DNA of 64,000 nt from a virus. The stretch lies in the IMG/VR virus record IMGVR_UViG_3300022602_004810, positions 23,068 through 87,067 of that record; one strand, given 5' to 3'. The position numbers and the translations under genes were made by a program. Below, in pieces: positions 1 to 7,523 of the stretch (within the stretch, counting starts at the first letter, position 1; the number at the start of each line of letters is the position of its first letter). Below the pieces are notes generated by a model, which was given only the letters and a program-made list of their open reading frames with translations, searched no databases and was not told where the DNA came from.

Positions 1-2
1 AC

Positions 3-143
3 GAAGTTGATGCTTGGTTAGAGGCCCATGAGATCAATACTCTTTACGAAGATATGGATTATATCGTCAATGGTAAGTATGAATACCATTTCCTCTGTTT
101 AAAAGAAGAACATGCTACTTTAGCAAAATTGAGGTGGTCATGA
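3..143 (+). CDS. Small LRW-tail protein, C-terminal part (5' end outside window)
   Basis: An open frame runs from the window edge to TGA at 141-143, giving 46 visible residues that end in TLAKLRWS. The ending matches the F/L-x-L-[RK]-[WY]-A tail of the other small proteins in this operon, so it is probably a family member whose start lies outside the window. Its stop overlaps the next ATG as ATGA, and the codons for the tail contain GAGGTGG, a Shine-Dalgarno-like sequence for the next gene. Function is unknown. Confidence 0.6.
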   Translation, partial: EVDAWLEAHEINTLYEDMDYIVNGKYEYHFLCLKEEHATLAKLRWS

Positions 144-343
144 ATCTAAGGAAAATATCTGGCAGTGATCGTGCTGGCATCTATGTAATAAGCCCTCACG
201 AAGATGTCTACGCAGATGACTATAAAAAATTTATCAATTGGTTAGAAGAGCATTGTCCAAATGAATATGAACTAGACCATACCTATTTAACCATCACCGC
301 ACATGCCGAGGTACTGTTGGCATTGACTTTTAACTTTGTTTAG
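140..343 (+). CDS. Small protein of unknown function, LRW-tail family
   Basis: This is a 67-residue acidic protein. ATG at 140 is preferred over the in-frame GTG at 134 because it overlaps the previous stop (ATGA) and lies a few bases after GAGGTGG. It has the length and D/E/Y/W-rich composition of its neighbours, and its C-terminus (LLALTFNFV) is a divergent version of the shared tail. The -35 box of the next promoter lies inside its 3' end. No function is recognised. Confidence 0.6.
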   Translation: MNLRKISGSDRAGIYVISPHEDVYADDYKKFINWLEEHCPNEYELDHTYLTITAHAEVLLALTFNFV

Positions 344-351
344 TGTATAAT
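323..351 (+). promoter_or_regulatory. Sigma70-type promoter, start codon at about +1
   Basis: TTGACT (323-328), a 17-base spacer and TATAAT (346-351) form a near-consensus host-type promoter. The next ATG is at 359, only seven bases after the -10 box, so transcription would begin within a base or two of the start codon. It probably drives the phosphoesterase gene as a leaderless message. Confidence 0.75.
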
Positions 352-358
352 ACAAATT

Positions 359-1252
359 ATGAAAATAGCACTGGGTAGTGACCTACACTTAGAATTTGGT
401 GGAATAGAACTTAAAAACACAGAATCAGCTGACGTACTTGTACTTGCTGGTGATATCTGTGTGGCCCGTGACATTGAATTAGCTAGTGCTAATATGTATG
501 CTCAACGCAAACGTGCTGAACGTTACTTGGCATTCTTTGAACAAGTATCAAAGGAGTTTCCTAAGGTTGTCTACATCATGGGCAATCACGAACACTATCA
601 CGGTGACTTCAAATATACCTACGATATACTTAAAACAGCTTTAGGGCATTTGGAAAACGTCCACGTGTTAGAAAAAGAAACCCTAGTCATTAATGATGTT
701 ACTATCATTGGTGCTACTGTCTGGACTGACATGAATGGTAGTGATCCTACTACCTTGCGTGAAATGCCGCACATGATGAATGACTTCCATGGTGTAGATA
801 ATAGTAATAATATGATACAACGCAAAGTTCCGTTATATCATTATGATGACGAAACTAAGGTTCAAACAGTTACTTCACACAAGTATAAAGACTATCCAAG
901 CAAGTTTAGTCCTAAAGACGCTGTAGAAGATCATGATAAGGCCTTGGATTATATTAGCCATGTGGTTGCCGAACGTGCCGAAGAAAAGTTTGTGGTTGTA
1001 TCACATCACTGTCCAAGTGAGCAGAGTGTACATGACAAATACCGGGCAGATACCATTATGAATGGTGGCTTCCGTAGCGACCTAGATGATTTTATTAGTT
1101 ATCGTCCACAGATTAAACTTTGGTGTCATGGTCATACTCATGAAGAATTTGACTATGTTCTAGGTGAAACACGGGTGGTATGTAACCCACGTGGCTATGT
1201 AGGACATGAGCCTCGTGCTGGTTATTTCCAACTAAAATATCTAGAGGTATAA
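359..1252 (+). CDS. Calcineurin-like metallophosphoesterase
   Basis: A 297-residue protein with the metallophosphoesterase motifs in order: D8-x-H10 in GSDLHLEF, GD at 31-32, GNHEH at 75-79, SHHCP at 215-219 and CHGHTH at 256-261. These bind two metal ions, and family members hydrolyse phosphomono- or diesters; the substrate cannot be told from sequence. A near-consensus sigma70 promoter sits immediately upstream with no room for a leader. Its end (FQLKYLEV) resembles the tails of the small neighbours, and its TAA overlaps the next ATG. Phage enzymes of this type have been proposed to act in nucleotide or nucleic-acid metabolism. Confidence 0.88.
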   Translation: MKIALGSDLHLEFGGIELKNTESADVLVLAGDICVARDIELASANMYAQRKRAERYLAFFEQVSKEFPKVVYIMGNHEHYHGDFKYTYDILKTALGHLENVHVLEKETLVINDVTIIGATVWTDMNGSDPTTLREMPHMMNDFHGVDNSNNMIQRKVPLYHYDDETKVQTVTSHKYKDYPSKFSPKDAVEDHDKALDYISHVVAERAEEKFVVVSHHCPSEQSVHDKYRADTIMNGGFRSDLDDFISYRPQIKLWCHGHTHEEFDYVLGETRVVCNPRGYVGHEPRAGYFQLKYLEV

Positions 1253-1515
1253 TGAAACACACTCTTACCTTGTCAGTTCGTAGTTGGCAAATTCTCCAAG
1301 AGCGGATCCTTGTGGACTATGGTCGCGCTACCTTGCTGATCAGTTGGCGATTAAAGGCTAATCTAGGATTCACTGTGCGCAAGCATACGGACTATGACCA
1401 AGATGGTTGGCAAATTACCACCATTCGACTAGACTTTTACGATGAACAACTACAGACCTTGTTCTTGTTACGCTACGGCGAGTTTGTTAGCAATTATGAA
1501 AATACCCAAGAATAA
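1252..1515 (+). CDS. Small protein of unknown function, LRW-tail family
   Basis: An 87-residue protein whose ATG overlaps the previous stop (TAATG). It has the shared hydrophobic-basic-aromatic motif as LFLLRYG near residue 75, followed by an extra ten residues. The next gene starts inside it at 1496. The start region (KHTLTLSVRSWQ) suggests a beta-strand. No known domain is recognised. Confidence 0.6.
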   Translation: MKHTLTLSVRSWQILQERILVDYGRATLLISWRLKANLGFTVRKHTDYDQDGWQITTIRLDFYDEQLQTLFLLRYGEFVSNYENTQE

Positions 1516-1810
1516 AGCCCTAGAACAATTACACGAAGAAGACATTTGGAGTGATGAGTGGGAAGAATGTGTTTACCGCAGTCAGCAAAATGATTGGAGT
1601 GATTATGACGAACACCCATGGGTTTGGTATATGGAAAAAAGTATACGCATAGGCGAAGGTTGGCATTTAGTTAAGATTAGTCCCGATCACAAAGACGTCA
1701 CAGTTATCTACTATCTTAAATCAATAGATGCTAAATTCAAACATAGTAAAAATGAGTTTTTAATAGAAGATCATCAACACGCAATGATGGTAACATTAAA
1801 GTATGCGTAG
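1496..1810 (+). CDS. Small protein of unknown function, LRW-tail family
   Basis: A 104-residue acidic, tryptophan-rich protein. ATG at 1496 is chosen over the upstream in-frame ATG at 1442 because it overlaps only the tail of the preceding gene and starts the acidic region. The C-terminus (MMVTLKYA) matches the family ending. The stop (TAG) overlaps the next start. Function is unknown. Confidence 0.6.
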   Translation: MKIPKNKALEQLHEEDIWSDEWEECVYRSQQNDWSDYDEHPWVWYMEKSIRIGEGWHLVKISPDHKDVTVIYYLKSIDAKFKHSKNEFLIEDHQHAMMVTLKYA

Positions 1811-2141
1811 AGTCATGGCCAGGGGAAGACAAGTGGGTAAATCAACATTAAGTTTAGCAGATCAGATGCTACAACATCAATCACAGTTGATGCAGCGTAG
1901 TATTGATCGTATGGTCATGGATGAGATTTGGTCTTTATACAAATACCGTGTAAGCAAATCATGGACTGATCGTAGGGGCCGCAAGATGCATCGTATAGCT
2001 GCCAATGATGAAGTACGCAAATGGTTAGACACAGAACACAGTCAATACGGTGTAAGTAACCCTGAGTGGTGGAAGTTTGAGAAACAAATTAACATCACTG
2101 ACAAATTATTCACACTATTGGTCTTAAGGTTTGCTGAATGA
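1803..2141 (+). CDS. Small basic protein of unknown function, LRW-tail family
   Basis: A 112-residue protein with a basic N-terminus; the second ATG at 1815 is an alternative start. The GRQVGKSTL stretch looks superficially like a P-loop but lacks the spacing and context of a real Walker A motif. The end (TLLVLRFAE) is a family tail, and AAGGTTTG in its codons precedes the overlapping start of the next gene. Function is unknown. Confidence 0.55.
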   Translation: MRRVMARGRQVGKSTLSLADQMLQHQSQLMQRSIDRMVMDEIWSLYKYRVSKSWTDRRGRKMHRIAANDEVRKWLDTEHSQYGVSNPEWWKFEKQINITDKLFTLLVLRFAE

Positions 2142-2347
2142 CTCCGTGGTTATATTTAAATGGTCTAATTAGTTCAGATCGCGCACCAGAGCACAATGAA
2201 GTATGGATGACTGCTAAGTTACAGGCTAAGTGGCCCGGTGATTATACTGTAGTTAAAGATATAGACTACCAATGGCATTATGTTGAATATAAAATGGTAT
2301 TCGACAATCCCGCAGACGAAACAATGTTTAGGTTAAAATACGCATGA
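2138..2347 (+). CDS. Small protein of unknown function, LRW-tail family
   Basis: A 69-residue acidic protein joined to both neighbours by ATGA overlaps. The C-terminus DETMFRLKYA is the clearest form of the K/Y variant of the shared tail and matches the ETYFRLKYA of the protein at 61566-61763. No enzyme motif is visible. Confidence 0.65.
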   Translation: MTPWLYLNGLISSDRAPEHNEVWMTAKLQAKWPGDYTVVKDIDYQWHYVEYKMVFDNPADETMFRLKYA

Positions 2348-2622
2348 GAGCGGCACCAGTAGAGCGACAACAAGTAGAACAACGGTTACTCAACGAAGGG
2401 TGGCAGGCTGTTCGCATACCCAAAGTGGAAGGTGATAACACGTGGAGCATTTACAATATGACGACGTGGTGCGAGCATACTCTTGGGCTAGGCAGACCAG
2501 AACCAGGCATTATTGGGCTCGGTTTGGGGGATGTTTGGTATGCGTTTAATTGGTTTGGATATTATAATTTTTACTTTAAACATGCCAAAGATGCCACAGC
2601 ATTCGCCCTGAGGTGGGCATGA
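2344..2622 (+). CDS. Small protein of unknown function, LRW-tail family
   Basis: A 92-residue protein rich in Trp and Gly, starting at an ATGA overlap. It ends DATAFALRWA, the R/W form of the family tail. The nucleotides for that ending contain GAGGTGGGC followed by the overlapping ATG of the next gene, so tail and ribosome-binding signal coincide. Function is unknown. Confidence 0.65.
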   Translation: MRAAPVERQQVEQRLLNEGWQAVRIPKVEGDNTWSIYNMTTWCEHTLGLGRPEPGIIGLGLGDVWYAFNWFGYYNFYFKHAKDATAFALRWA

Positions 2623-2855
2623 GTATATTAGATGGCGCTAATGGACGTAAGTTTATAGCATCAGGACCGTTTGATCACGAGATGCCCTATTACTATATAG
2701 TAATAGCCGACATTAGTCATTGGATGAAGAATGAAAAGGCCATATATGCGTGGATGGATGAGAATTTACCCAGAGGTAGACTTCATCAAGAAGGTATGAC
2801 TCTGGCATTAGAAACAGAAGAACAACTAACAGCATTTTTATTAAGGTGGGCATAA
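2619..2855 (+). CDS. Small protein of unknown function, LRW-tail family
   Basis: A 78-residue protein. ATG at 2619 overlaps the previous TGA and is preferred to the in-frame GTG at 2613. It ends QLTAFLLRWA. Its 3' codons contain AAGGTGGG immediately before the TAATG overlap with the nucleotidase gene, as in the neighbours. No function is recognised. Confidence 0.65.
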   Translation: MSILDGANGRKFIASGPFDHEMPYYYIVIADISHWMKNEKAIYAWMDENLPRGRLHQEGMTLALETEEQLTAFLLRWA

Positions 2856-3346
2856 TGAAGACAATATTTTTAGACATGGATGGAGTAGTAAGTGACTTTG
2901 ATGCTTACGCTGAACCACTAGTGGGATTTAGAACACCAGGCGGTGTTAGGTATGATCAGGAAGGTTGGGAAAAGATTTCTGCAGAACCTAGATTATATAG
3001 TAAGCTAGAAACATGTCCTGGTGCTGATCGATTGGTAACTACTGTTCAAGATCTAGCAGAAGAATTTGGCTACGATGTTAAGTTTTTAACTGCTATCCCT
3101 AGACAAAATGATGTGCCTTGGGCATTTCATGATAAAACAGAATGGATCAAAGCACGCTGGCCTAATATCCCTGTATGGTTTGGTCCTTACAGCAATGACA
3201 AGCAACAACACTGTCGCCCAGGTGATATTTTAATTGACGACCGTCCTAGTAACATCGATGAATGGAATGCCGCAGGTGGTATTGGAATATTACACGTTAA
3301 TTATAACGTAGATGAAACGCTAGTTAAACTATCTAGTGTAGTGTAG
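2855..3346 (+). CDS. HAD-family 5'(3')-deoxyribonucleotidase-like phosphatase
   Basis: A 163-residue protein starting with a HAD motif I (FLDMDGVVSDFD, nucleophile D7 and D9), a possible motif II in FLTAIP, and a late acidic motif (LIDDRPSNIDEW). Length and motif order fit the phage nucleotidase-like HAD group, which removes phosphate from (deoxy)nucleoside monophosphates. ATG at 2855 is chosen because it follows AAGGTGGG and overlaps the previous TAA. Its 3' end overlaps the convergent gene at 3333 by 14 bases. A role in nucleotide turnover beside the nrd genes is an inference. Confidence 0.75.
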   Translation: MKTIFLDMDGVVSDFDAYAEPLVGFRTPGGVRYDQEGWEKISAEPRLYSKLETCPGADRLVTTVQDLAEEFGYDVKFLTAIPRQNDVPWAFHDKTEWIKARWPNIPVWFGPYSNDKQQHCRPGDILIDDRPSNIDEWNAAGGIGILHVNYNVDETLVKLSSVV

Positions 3347-3575
3347 CGTTTGCTGGACGAATATTTTCAGCGGATAGTTTAACTAAGAAGTTGATAATAT
3401 CTTCTATGTTAGGATTAACTTCATCATCGTCTCCTAGAGTTTCTGGAAAACTAATGCCTTTAAGTTGACCTTCAGAGTTTATAACAAAAACAAAATCTTC
3501 TGGCTGTATATCATTAAGAACATCGTATTCATCTAGTTCTACTTCTATATCTAGTTCTTCTGTAGTTTTTGCCAT
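3333..3575 (-). CDS. Small acidic protein of unknown function
   Basis: An 80-residue, very acidic protein (MAKTTEELDIEVELDEYD at the start). The start is placed at 3575 because AAGGAG lies eight bases upstream; the longer open frame would run into the preceding gene. It contains a short beta-type segment (FVFVINSEGQLKGISFP). It ends in TAG and overlaps the convergent nucleotidase gene. No family is recognised. Confidence 0.65.
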   Translation of the reverse strand: MAKTTEELDIEVELDEYDVLNDIQPEDFVFVINSEGQLKGISFPETLGDDDEVNPNIEDIINFLVKLSAENIRPANATLH

Positions 3576-3585
3576 TACAATCTCC

Positions 3586-5841
3586 TTATCCCAATCCTTG
3601 TGGGCTCTTGCCACTCATTTGTGAATCTAATTCTGCTTTCATTTGAGGTAAAGCCTGTAATATTGTATACGCTGACTGTGTAGGATCGGACGAATTCGGA
3701 TTAGCCTTAACTGTAGCATAAACAACATCGTAGGTGCCTGTAAACATTACCGCATAAGGTCCCCATCCATGGGATGAAGCTTCGCTACCATTTATTATTC
3801 GCCACAGATTATCAGTAGATGAATTAGCTATAGCTTCTATGGTTACTGTACCACCACTGGTACGTTGGAAATCTCTAGAAACTGTAATTGGATATGCCAC
3901 ATTTGTTGCGCCTGGTTCGGGTGGTGGCGGAGTAGTCTGTACTGGAGGAATACCGTTATCAGCAAGTAGTTTATTATTCTTACCTTCTGCTAGACTGGCT
4001 TTAATTGCTTCTCCACCAGGAGTTGCTGTATTAGCTAAATTATGCAGTATATCAGAAACGCCGCTACCGCTGGTGTCTGCCCCAAATTTATGCAGACTTT
4101 TAGCAAAGCTCATCGAAGTTCCGAGCGTATTTGGTGGCGGGCTAGTTAAATCAACACCTGCAACATTCGTTATCAGGTTTACCGCTCCTGCAATCGATGT
4201 AGATAGCAATGCTATAGCACTTGCTGCATCAGTTGTAACAGTTTTTAAAAAACTAGTAATACTAGGACCACCTGCTAGATGCTGAGTAAAGTCAGTCATA
4301 TTAGGTAATCCCAATGGACCACTACCAGAGCCTGTCATTACATTTAGTGTAGGTTGATTTTTTGTTATTAAACTGTTTAAACTAGGAAAGGCCGCTGTGT
4401 GTAATGGTGTCTGAACTGACTGGATTTGATTAAATAATGACCCAGCGGCACCTGCATCTTTTAATGTTCCTGCACCTATATCTGTTAGATGTGATGTTAA
4501 CCCACTAACACCTCCCGTTAATCCAGCAATTGCAGATGGATCAGCTAGTTTAGTCGGATCACCTAAATCTTTAAGATTTTGAATGCCGCCTGTTAATGAA
4601 GGTAAACTTTGTCCAGGCGATAGTGATGCTCCCATGGCTGTACTAGGTGTACTAAAACCAGTAGTAGTAAGACTATCTGCCGCAGATGTACTATTGCCTA
4701 GAACCAGTGTGCCTGCTTGCGAAGCAAACAAGTTCTTTTGTGTTTTACCAGCATTGGTTAAATCAGTACTAGCAGCATTTGCAGAATTTAATGCTGATTC
4801 AACGTCATTATTTCTAAAATTAACTAACTGTAGTTTAACAGCATCATCAGGTAACGGTGATATTTCATTTTTAGAAATGTTATTTGCATCTGTAAAACAT
4901 TGTTGGAAATCTTGATATTCGGGTCCTAATATTGTAGGTTTAATTGCTGTATATTCTGCAAGACTTGTAGTACTTTGTATGAGAGGAATAGCCGTACCGT
5001 GTACCCAATCTACCCAGTTGTTTGCTCTAGTAATAATATCCTGTAGTTCAGCTAGAATAGCATCAGCATTACTATCCCCTGTAGATTCAGTAGCGGCTAT
5101 CTCGGGTGCTACATCAAATTGGTCAGCTACAACACTTAAAGCACTAGGGTCAGTAATGCCGCTCATTACTTGATTAATCTTGTCTGCGTATATAGGATTA
5201 TCTAGATCATCTATAGGCACACCTGCATCAGCTAATCTTCTATTAACACCTGTGGCATTGGCTAGTTTATTATCAGTTAACGATTTAACTAATCCAAGAC
5301 TACTACCAAAATCCTTAACATCGCCACCATTGTACATAGTGCCTGTGGCCTGCATAAGTGCGCCAGCCGCTGGCAAACTACCTAAAGCATTTGACATGCC
5401 ACGATCTGCAGCACTGCCCATGTCAGTAATACCTGGGCCAAGATCACTATAGTTCATGTTAGCCATAAAGTCAGATGCTTTACGTAGCTCTTGCGAATCT
5501 TGTATATGACCATGAAGTTGACTAAAGAAACTACCAAAAGCCGCATGATTTGGCGAACTACCAAATCCCATGCTAGTATGAAATGAAGTTAAACTAGACA
5601 GTGTAGCTGTTGCAGCCGCACTATTTGCATCAGCTACGTTTGCTGATATTGTCTGTAACTGTGCTACTACATTGGCCACAGACGGTGCTAAACAAAGTGC
5701 TGAACCTTGATTAATTCCAATCATTGCGGTTAATGTAGCAGGCGTTAGGGCCGATGCAGCTTGCCCTAACGTAGTTTTTTGATTTTCAGCTATTACAGTG
5801 CTAGCTTGCCCTGTAACAAGGCTTATATCGTGTTCAGACAT
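3586..5841 (-). CDS. Large Ala/Ser/Thr-rich protein, probably virion-associated
   Basis: A 751-residue protein rich in Ala, Ser, Thr, Gly and Asn, with no membrane segment or enzyme motif that I recognise. Two short related segments occur far apart: NRRLADAGVPID near residue 205 and NKLLADNGIPPV near residue 620, followed by a proline run. The last ~100 residues look like a separate globular domain (ITVSRDFQRTSGGTVTIEAI). Size and composition suggest a structural, baseplate- or tail-associated protein, but this is inference only. It is coupled to the Sm-like gene upstream. Confidence 0.65.
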   Translation of the reverse strand: MSEHDISLVTGQASTVIAENQKTTLGQAASALTPATLTAMIGINQGSALCLAPSVANVVAQLQTISANVADANSAAATATLSSLTSFHTSMGFGSSPNHAAFGSFFSQLHGHIQDSQELRKASDFMANMNYSDLGPGITDMGSAADRGMSNALGSLPAAGALMQATGTMYNGGDVKDFGSSLGLVKSLTDNKLANATGVNRRLADAGVPIDDLDNPIYADKINQVMSGITDPSALSVVADQFDVAPEIAATESTGDSNADAILAELQDIITRANNWVDWVHGTAIPLIQSTTSLAEYTAIKPTILGPEYQDFQQCFTDANNISKNEISPLPDDAVKLQLVNFRNNDVESALNSANAASTDLTNAGKTQKNLFASQAGTLVLGNSTSAADSLTTTGFSTPSTAMGASLSPGQSLPSLTGGIQNLKDLGDPTKLADPSAIAGLTGGVSGLTSHLTDIGAGTLKDAGAAGSLFNQIQSVQTPLHTAAFPSLNSLITKNQPTLNVMTGSGSGPLGLPNMTDFTQHLAGGPSITSFLKTVTTDAASAIALLSTSIAGAVNLITNVAGVDLTSPPPNTLGTSMSFAKSLHKFGADTSGSGVSDILHNLANTATPGGEAIKASLAEGKNNKLLADNGIPPVQTTPPPPEPGATNVAYPITVSRDFQRTSGGTVTIEAIANSSTDNLWRIINGSEASSHGWGPYAVMFTGTYDVVYATVKANPNSSDPTQSAYTILQALPQMKAELDSQMSGKSPQGLG

Positions 5842-5850
5842 TGTTTATTC

Positions 5851-6162
5851 CTAGGTAATAATGCCACTAGCTGCCGCAGGTTTAATGCCTGTTGTAGTTT
5901 GGATGTAGTGATTTTCTACATCTTTAATTGTTGGCGAGTGTAACATCACATGACCTTTGTCAACGGTCATACTCTTATTTAAGTCACTTGTGAATAGGCT
6001 TTGAATCAAACCAATGCCATTGGCACTTGGAATTACAGTGCATGGTCTGCTGACTGTAAAACTAGTTGGTGTATCTTCTACAATTTTAGCGACGATTTCG
6101 TCACCGTTTACTAATTTGAAACTTACTATTGTATCTTTATCATATGGTTTATTTGTTAACAT
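5851..6162 (-). CDS. Sm-like small beta protein, conserved in T4-like phages
   Basis: A 103-residue protein whose N-terminal half (VSFKLVNGDEIVAKIVED, about residues 13-30) reads like the first strands of an LSm fold. Similar small proteins are common in marine T4-like phages. Sm-like folds usually bind RNA or mediate oligomerisation; no function is established here. It overlaps the start of the 3' end of the glutaredoxin gene by 14 bases and ends in TAG. Confidence 0.6.
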   Translation of the reverse strand: MLTNKPYDKDTIVSFKLVNGDEIVAKIVEDTPTSFTVSRPCTVIPSANGIGLIQSLFTSDLNKSMTVDKGHVMLHSPTIKDVENHYIQTTTGIKPAAASGIIT

Positions 6163-6412
6163 CAGTCGCTCCTATGCGTTCTTGAATTTGATCAGCGTTT
6201 AATCGCGCCAATCCTTGATATCCACCTTCCACTAACAATTTACCATTGTTGTAGATCTGTGGGGCTGTGCGGTGACCTTCATTGATCAACCATTCACGTG
6301 CTTCTGGATTCTCATCGATTTTAATTTCTTCGAATTCAAATCCGTTAGTCTTTAGATAATGCTTGGCTTTGTCACAAAACGGACAATTGTTTTTTGAATA
6401 TACTGTTAACAT
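6149..6412 (-). CDS. Glutaredoxin
   Basis: An 87-residue thioredoxin-fold protein with the redox motif CPFC (C10, C13), a TAPQIY cis-proline segment and a GGYQGL glutathione-binding turn, all typical of glutaredoxins. Start at 6412 is chosen because GAGAGAAAAG precedes it and the longer frame would enter nrdB. It lies directly downstream of nrdB and nrdA, so it is the likely electron donor that re-reduces ribonucleotide reductase using host glutathione. Confidence 0.9.
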   Translation of the reverse strand: MLTVYSKNNCPFCDKAKHYLKTNGFEFEEIKIDENPEAREWLINEGHRTAPQIYNNGKLLVEGGYQGLARLNADQIQERIGATDVNK

Positions 6413-6422
6413 CTTTTCTCTC

Positions 6423-7523
6423 TTATAAACTTGGTAATGCGTCATAGTCAATACTATCGCCCATTACACCAATGACGTAGTTAGTTGACTCTGATTCTTG
6501 TAGGGCTGTTTGTTTTTTGCTGGTATCGCTGTGCTTGTTAAACCAAGGAATAGGTGTAGTCTTTGGCGCTGGGCTTTGATATTTAATGCCTACAGCTTTT
6601 AAGGCATCTACGGCTGTATAATCAACAAAATCCTTTAAAATATTGGCATTTAACCCAATAACTGGACCTTTTTGGAACAGATAATCGGCCCAATCTTTTT
6701 CTTCCTTGATAACGCTCAAATACATCTGATATACTTCTGCTTCACATTCTACTTTAACAGCAGCAAAACGTGGATCTTCTTTGACCACTTGATTGATCAA
6801 GAACGCTGTCCACTCTTTGTGTAGTAACTCGTCTTGTAGAATCAAGCTGATAATGTTACCGTTACCAATAAAGATCTTGTTTTCAACCATGGCCAAACTG
6901 GTAGCAAATGATACCATAAAGCGGAATGCTTCTAGGCCGTAGCTGGCATGTAGGGCTAACCAAATAGCTTTGATGTGATCACGTTCTGCCACAGTTTCGC
7001 CCATTTCTTTGCGACAGTTAATAACATGTAAGGCATCATAATAATCACCAATATTACTAGCCATACCCACAATTTCTTCAGTATCGTGTATAGTATTAAA
7101 CACATCTTTAGGCACATTATAGATATTACGAATAATATGACTATAGCTCTTACTGTGAATGTTAGTTTCGAAGAAACTCCAGTTACTGATCAGTGCTTCT
7201 AGTTCCGGAATACTTACTACAGGGCCAAATACTTGATTAGGTGCGCGACCTTGTAGGCTGTCTAGAGCTGTTTGACGTAATAAGTTACTGGTAAAGATAT
7301 GTCGCACTGCTTCACTAGCATCTTTAAAATCGTTAGCATCTTTAGTTAGACTAACTTCTTCTGGTTGCCAAAAGAATCCTCTGGCTGTGGTTTCAAAGTT
7401 AGCAATCTTATTATACTTAACTTCTTCAAAGCGTTGGATAGTTACAGGACCTGCTGGGTCAAGGAACATCTTACGTTGTAAATAGTTTGTTTTAGTACTT
7501 AAATTATATTGTTCTTTACTCAT
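6423..7523 (-). CDS. nrdB: Ribonucleotide reductase class Ia, small (radical) subunit NrdB
   Basis: A 366-residue R2 protein. It carries the diiron and tyrosyl-radical region WSFFETNIHSKSYSHI (E119, H123, Y127) and the later ligand motif DELLH (231-235). It generates the radical used by NrdA to reduce ribonucleoside diphosphates. One oddity is that E119 and H123 are separated by three residues, whereas the E. coli and T4 proteins have E-T-I-H. Its ATG overlaps the nrdA stop (ATGA), and glutaredoxin follows, forming an nrdA-nrdB-grx operon. Confidence 0.95.
   Translation of the reverse strand: MSKEQYNLSTKTNYLQRKMFLDPAGPVTIQRFEEVKYNKIANFETTARGFFWQPEEVSLTKDANDFKDASEAVRHIFTSNLLRQTALDSLQGRAPNQVFGPVVSIPELEALISNWSFFETNIHSKSYSHIIRNIYNVPKDVFNTIHDTEEIVGMASNIGDYYDALHVINCRKEMGETVAERDHIKAIWLALHASYGLEAFRFMVSFATSLAMVENKIFIGNGNIISLILQDELLHKEWTAFLINQVVKEDPRFAAVKVECEAEVYQMYLSVIKEEKDWADYLFQKGPVIGLNANILKDFVDYTAVDALKAVGIKYQSPAPKTTPIPWFNKHSDTSKKQTALQESESTNYVIGVMGDSIDYDALPSL

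Noticed and set aside
1803-2141. P-loop in the small basic protein (GRQVGKST)
   Set aside because: The spacing is not G-x4-G-K-[ST], there is no Walker B motif, and the protein is too short for an NTPase.
3586-5841. Plus-strand open frames opposite the 751-residue gene
   Set aside because: They mirror the Ala/Ser/Thr codons of the minus-strand gene, lack ribosome-binding sites and have implausible compositions.
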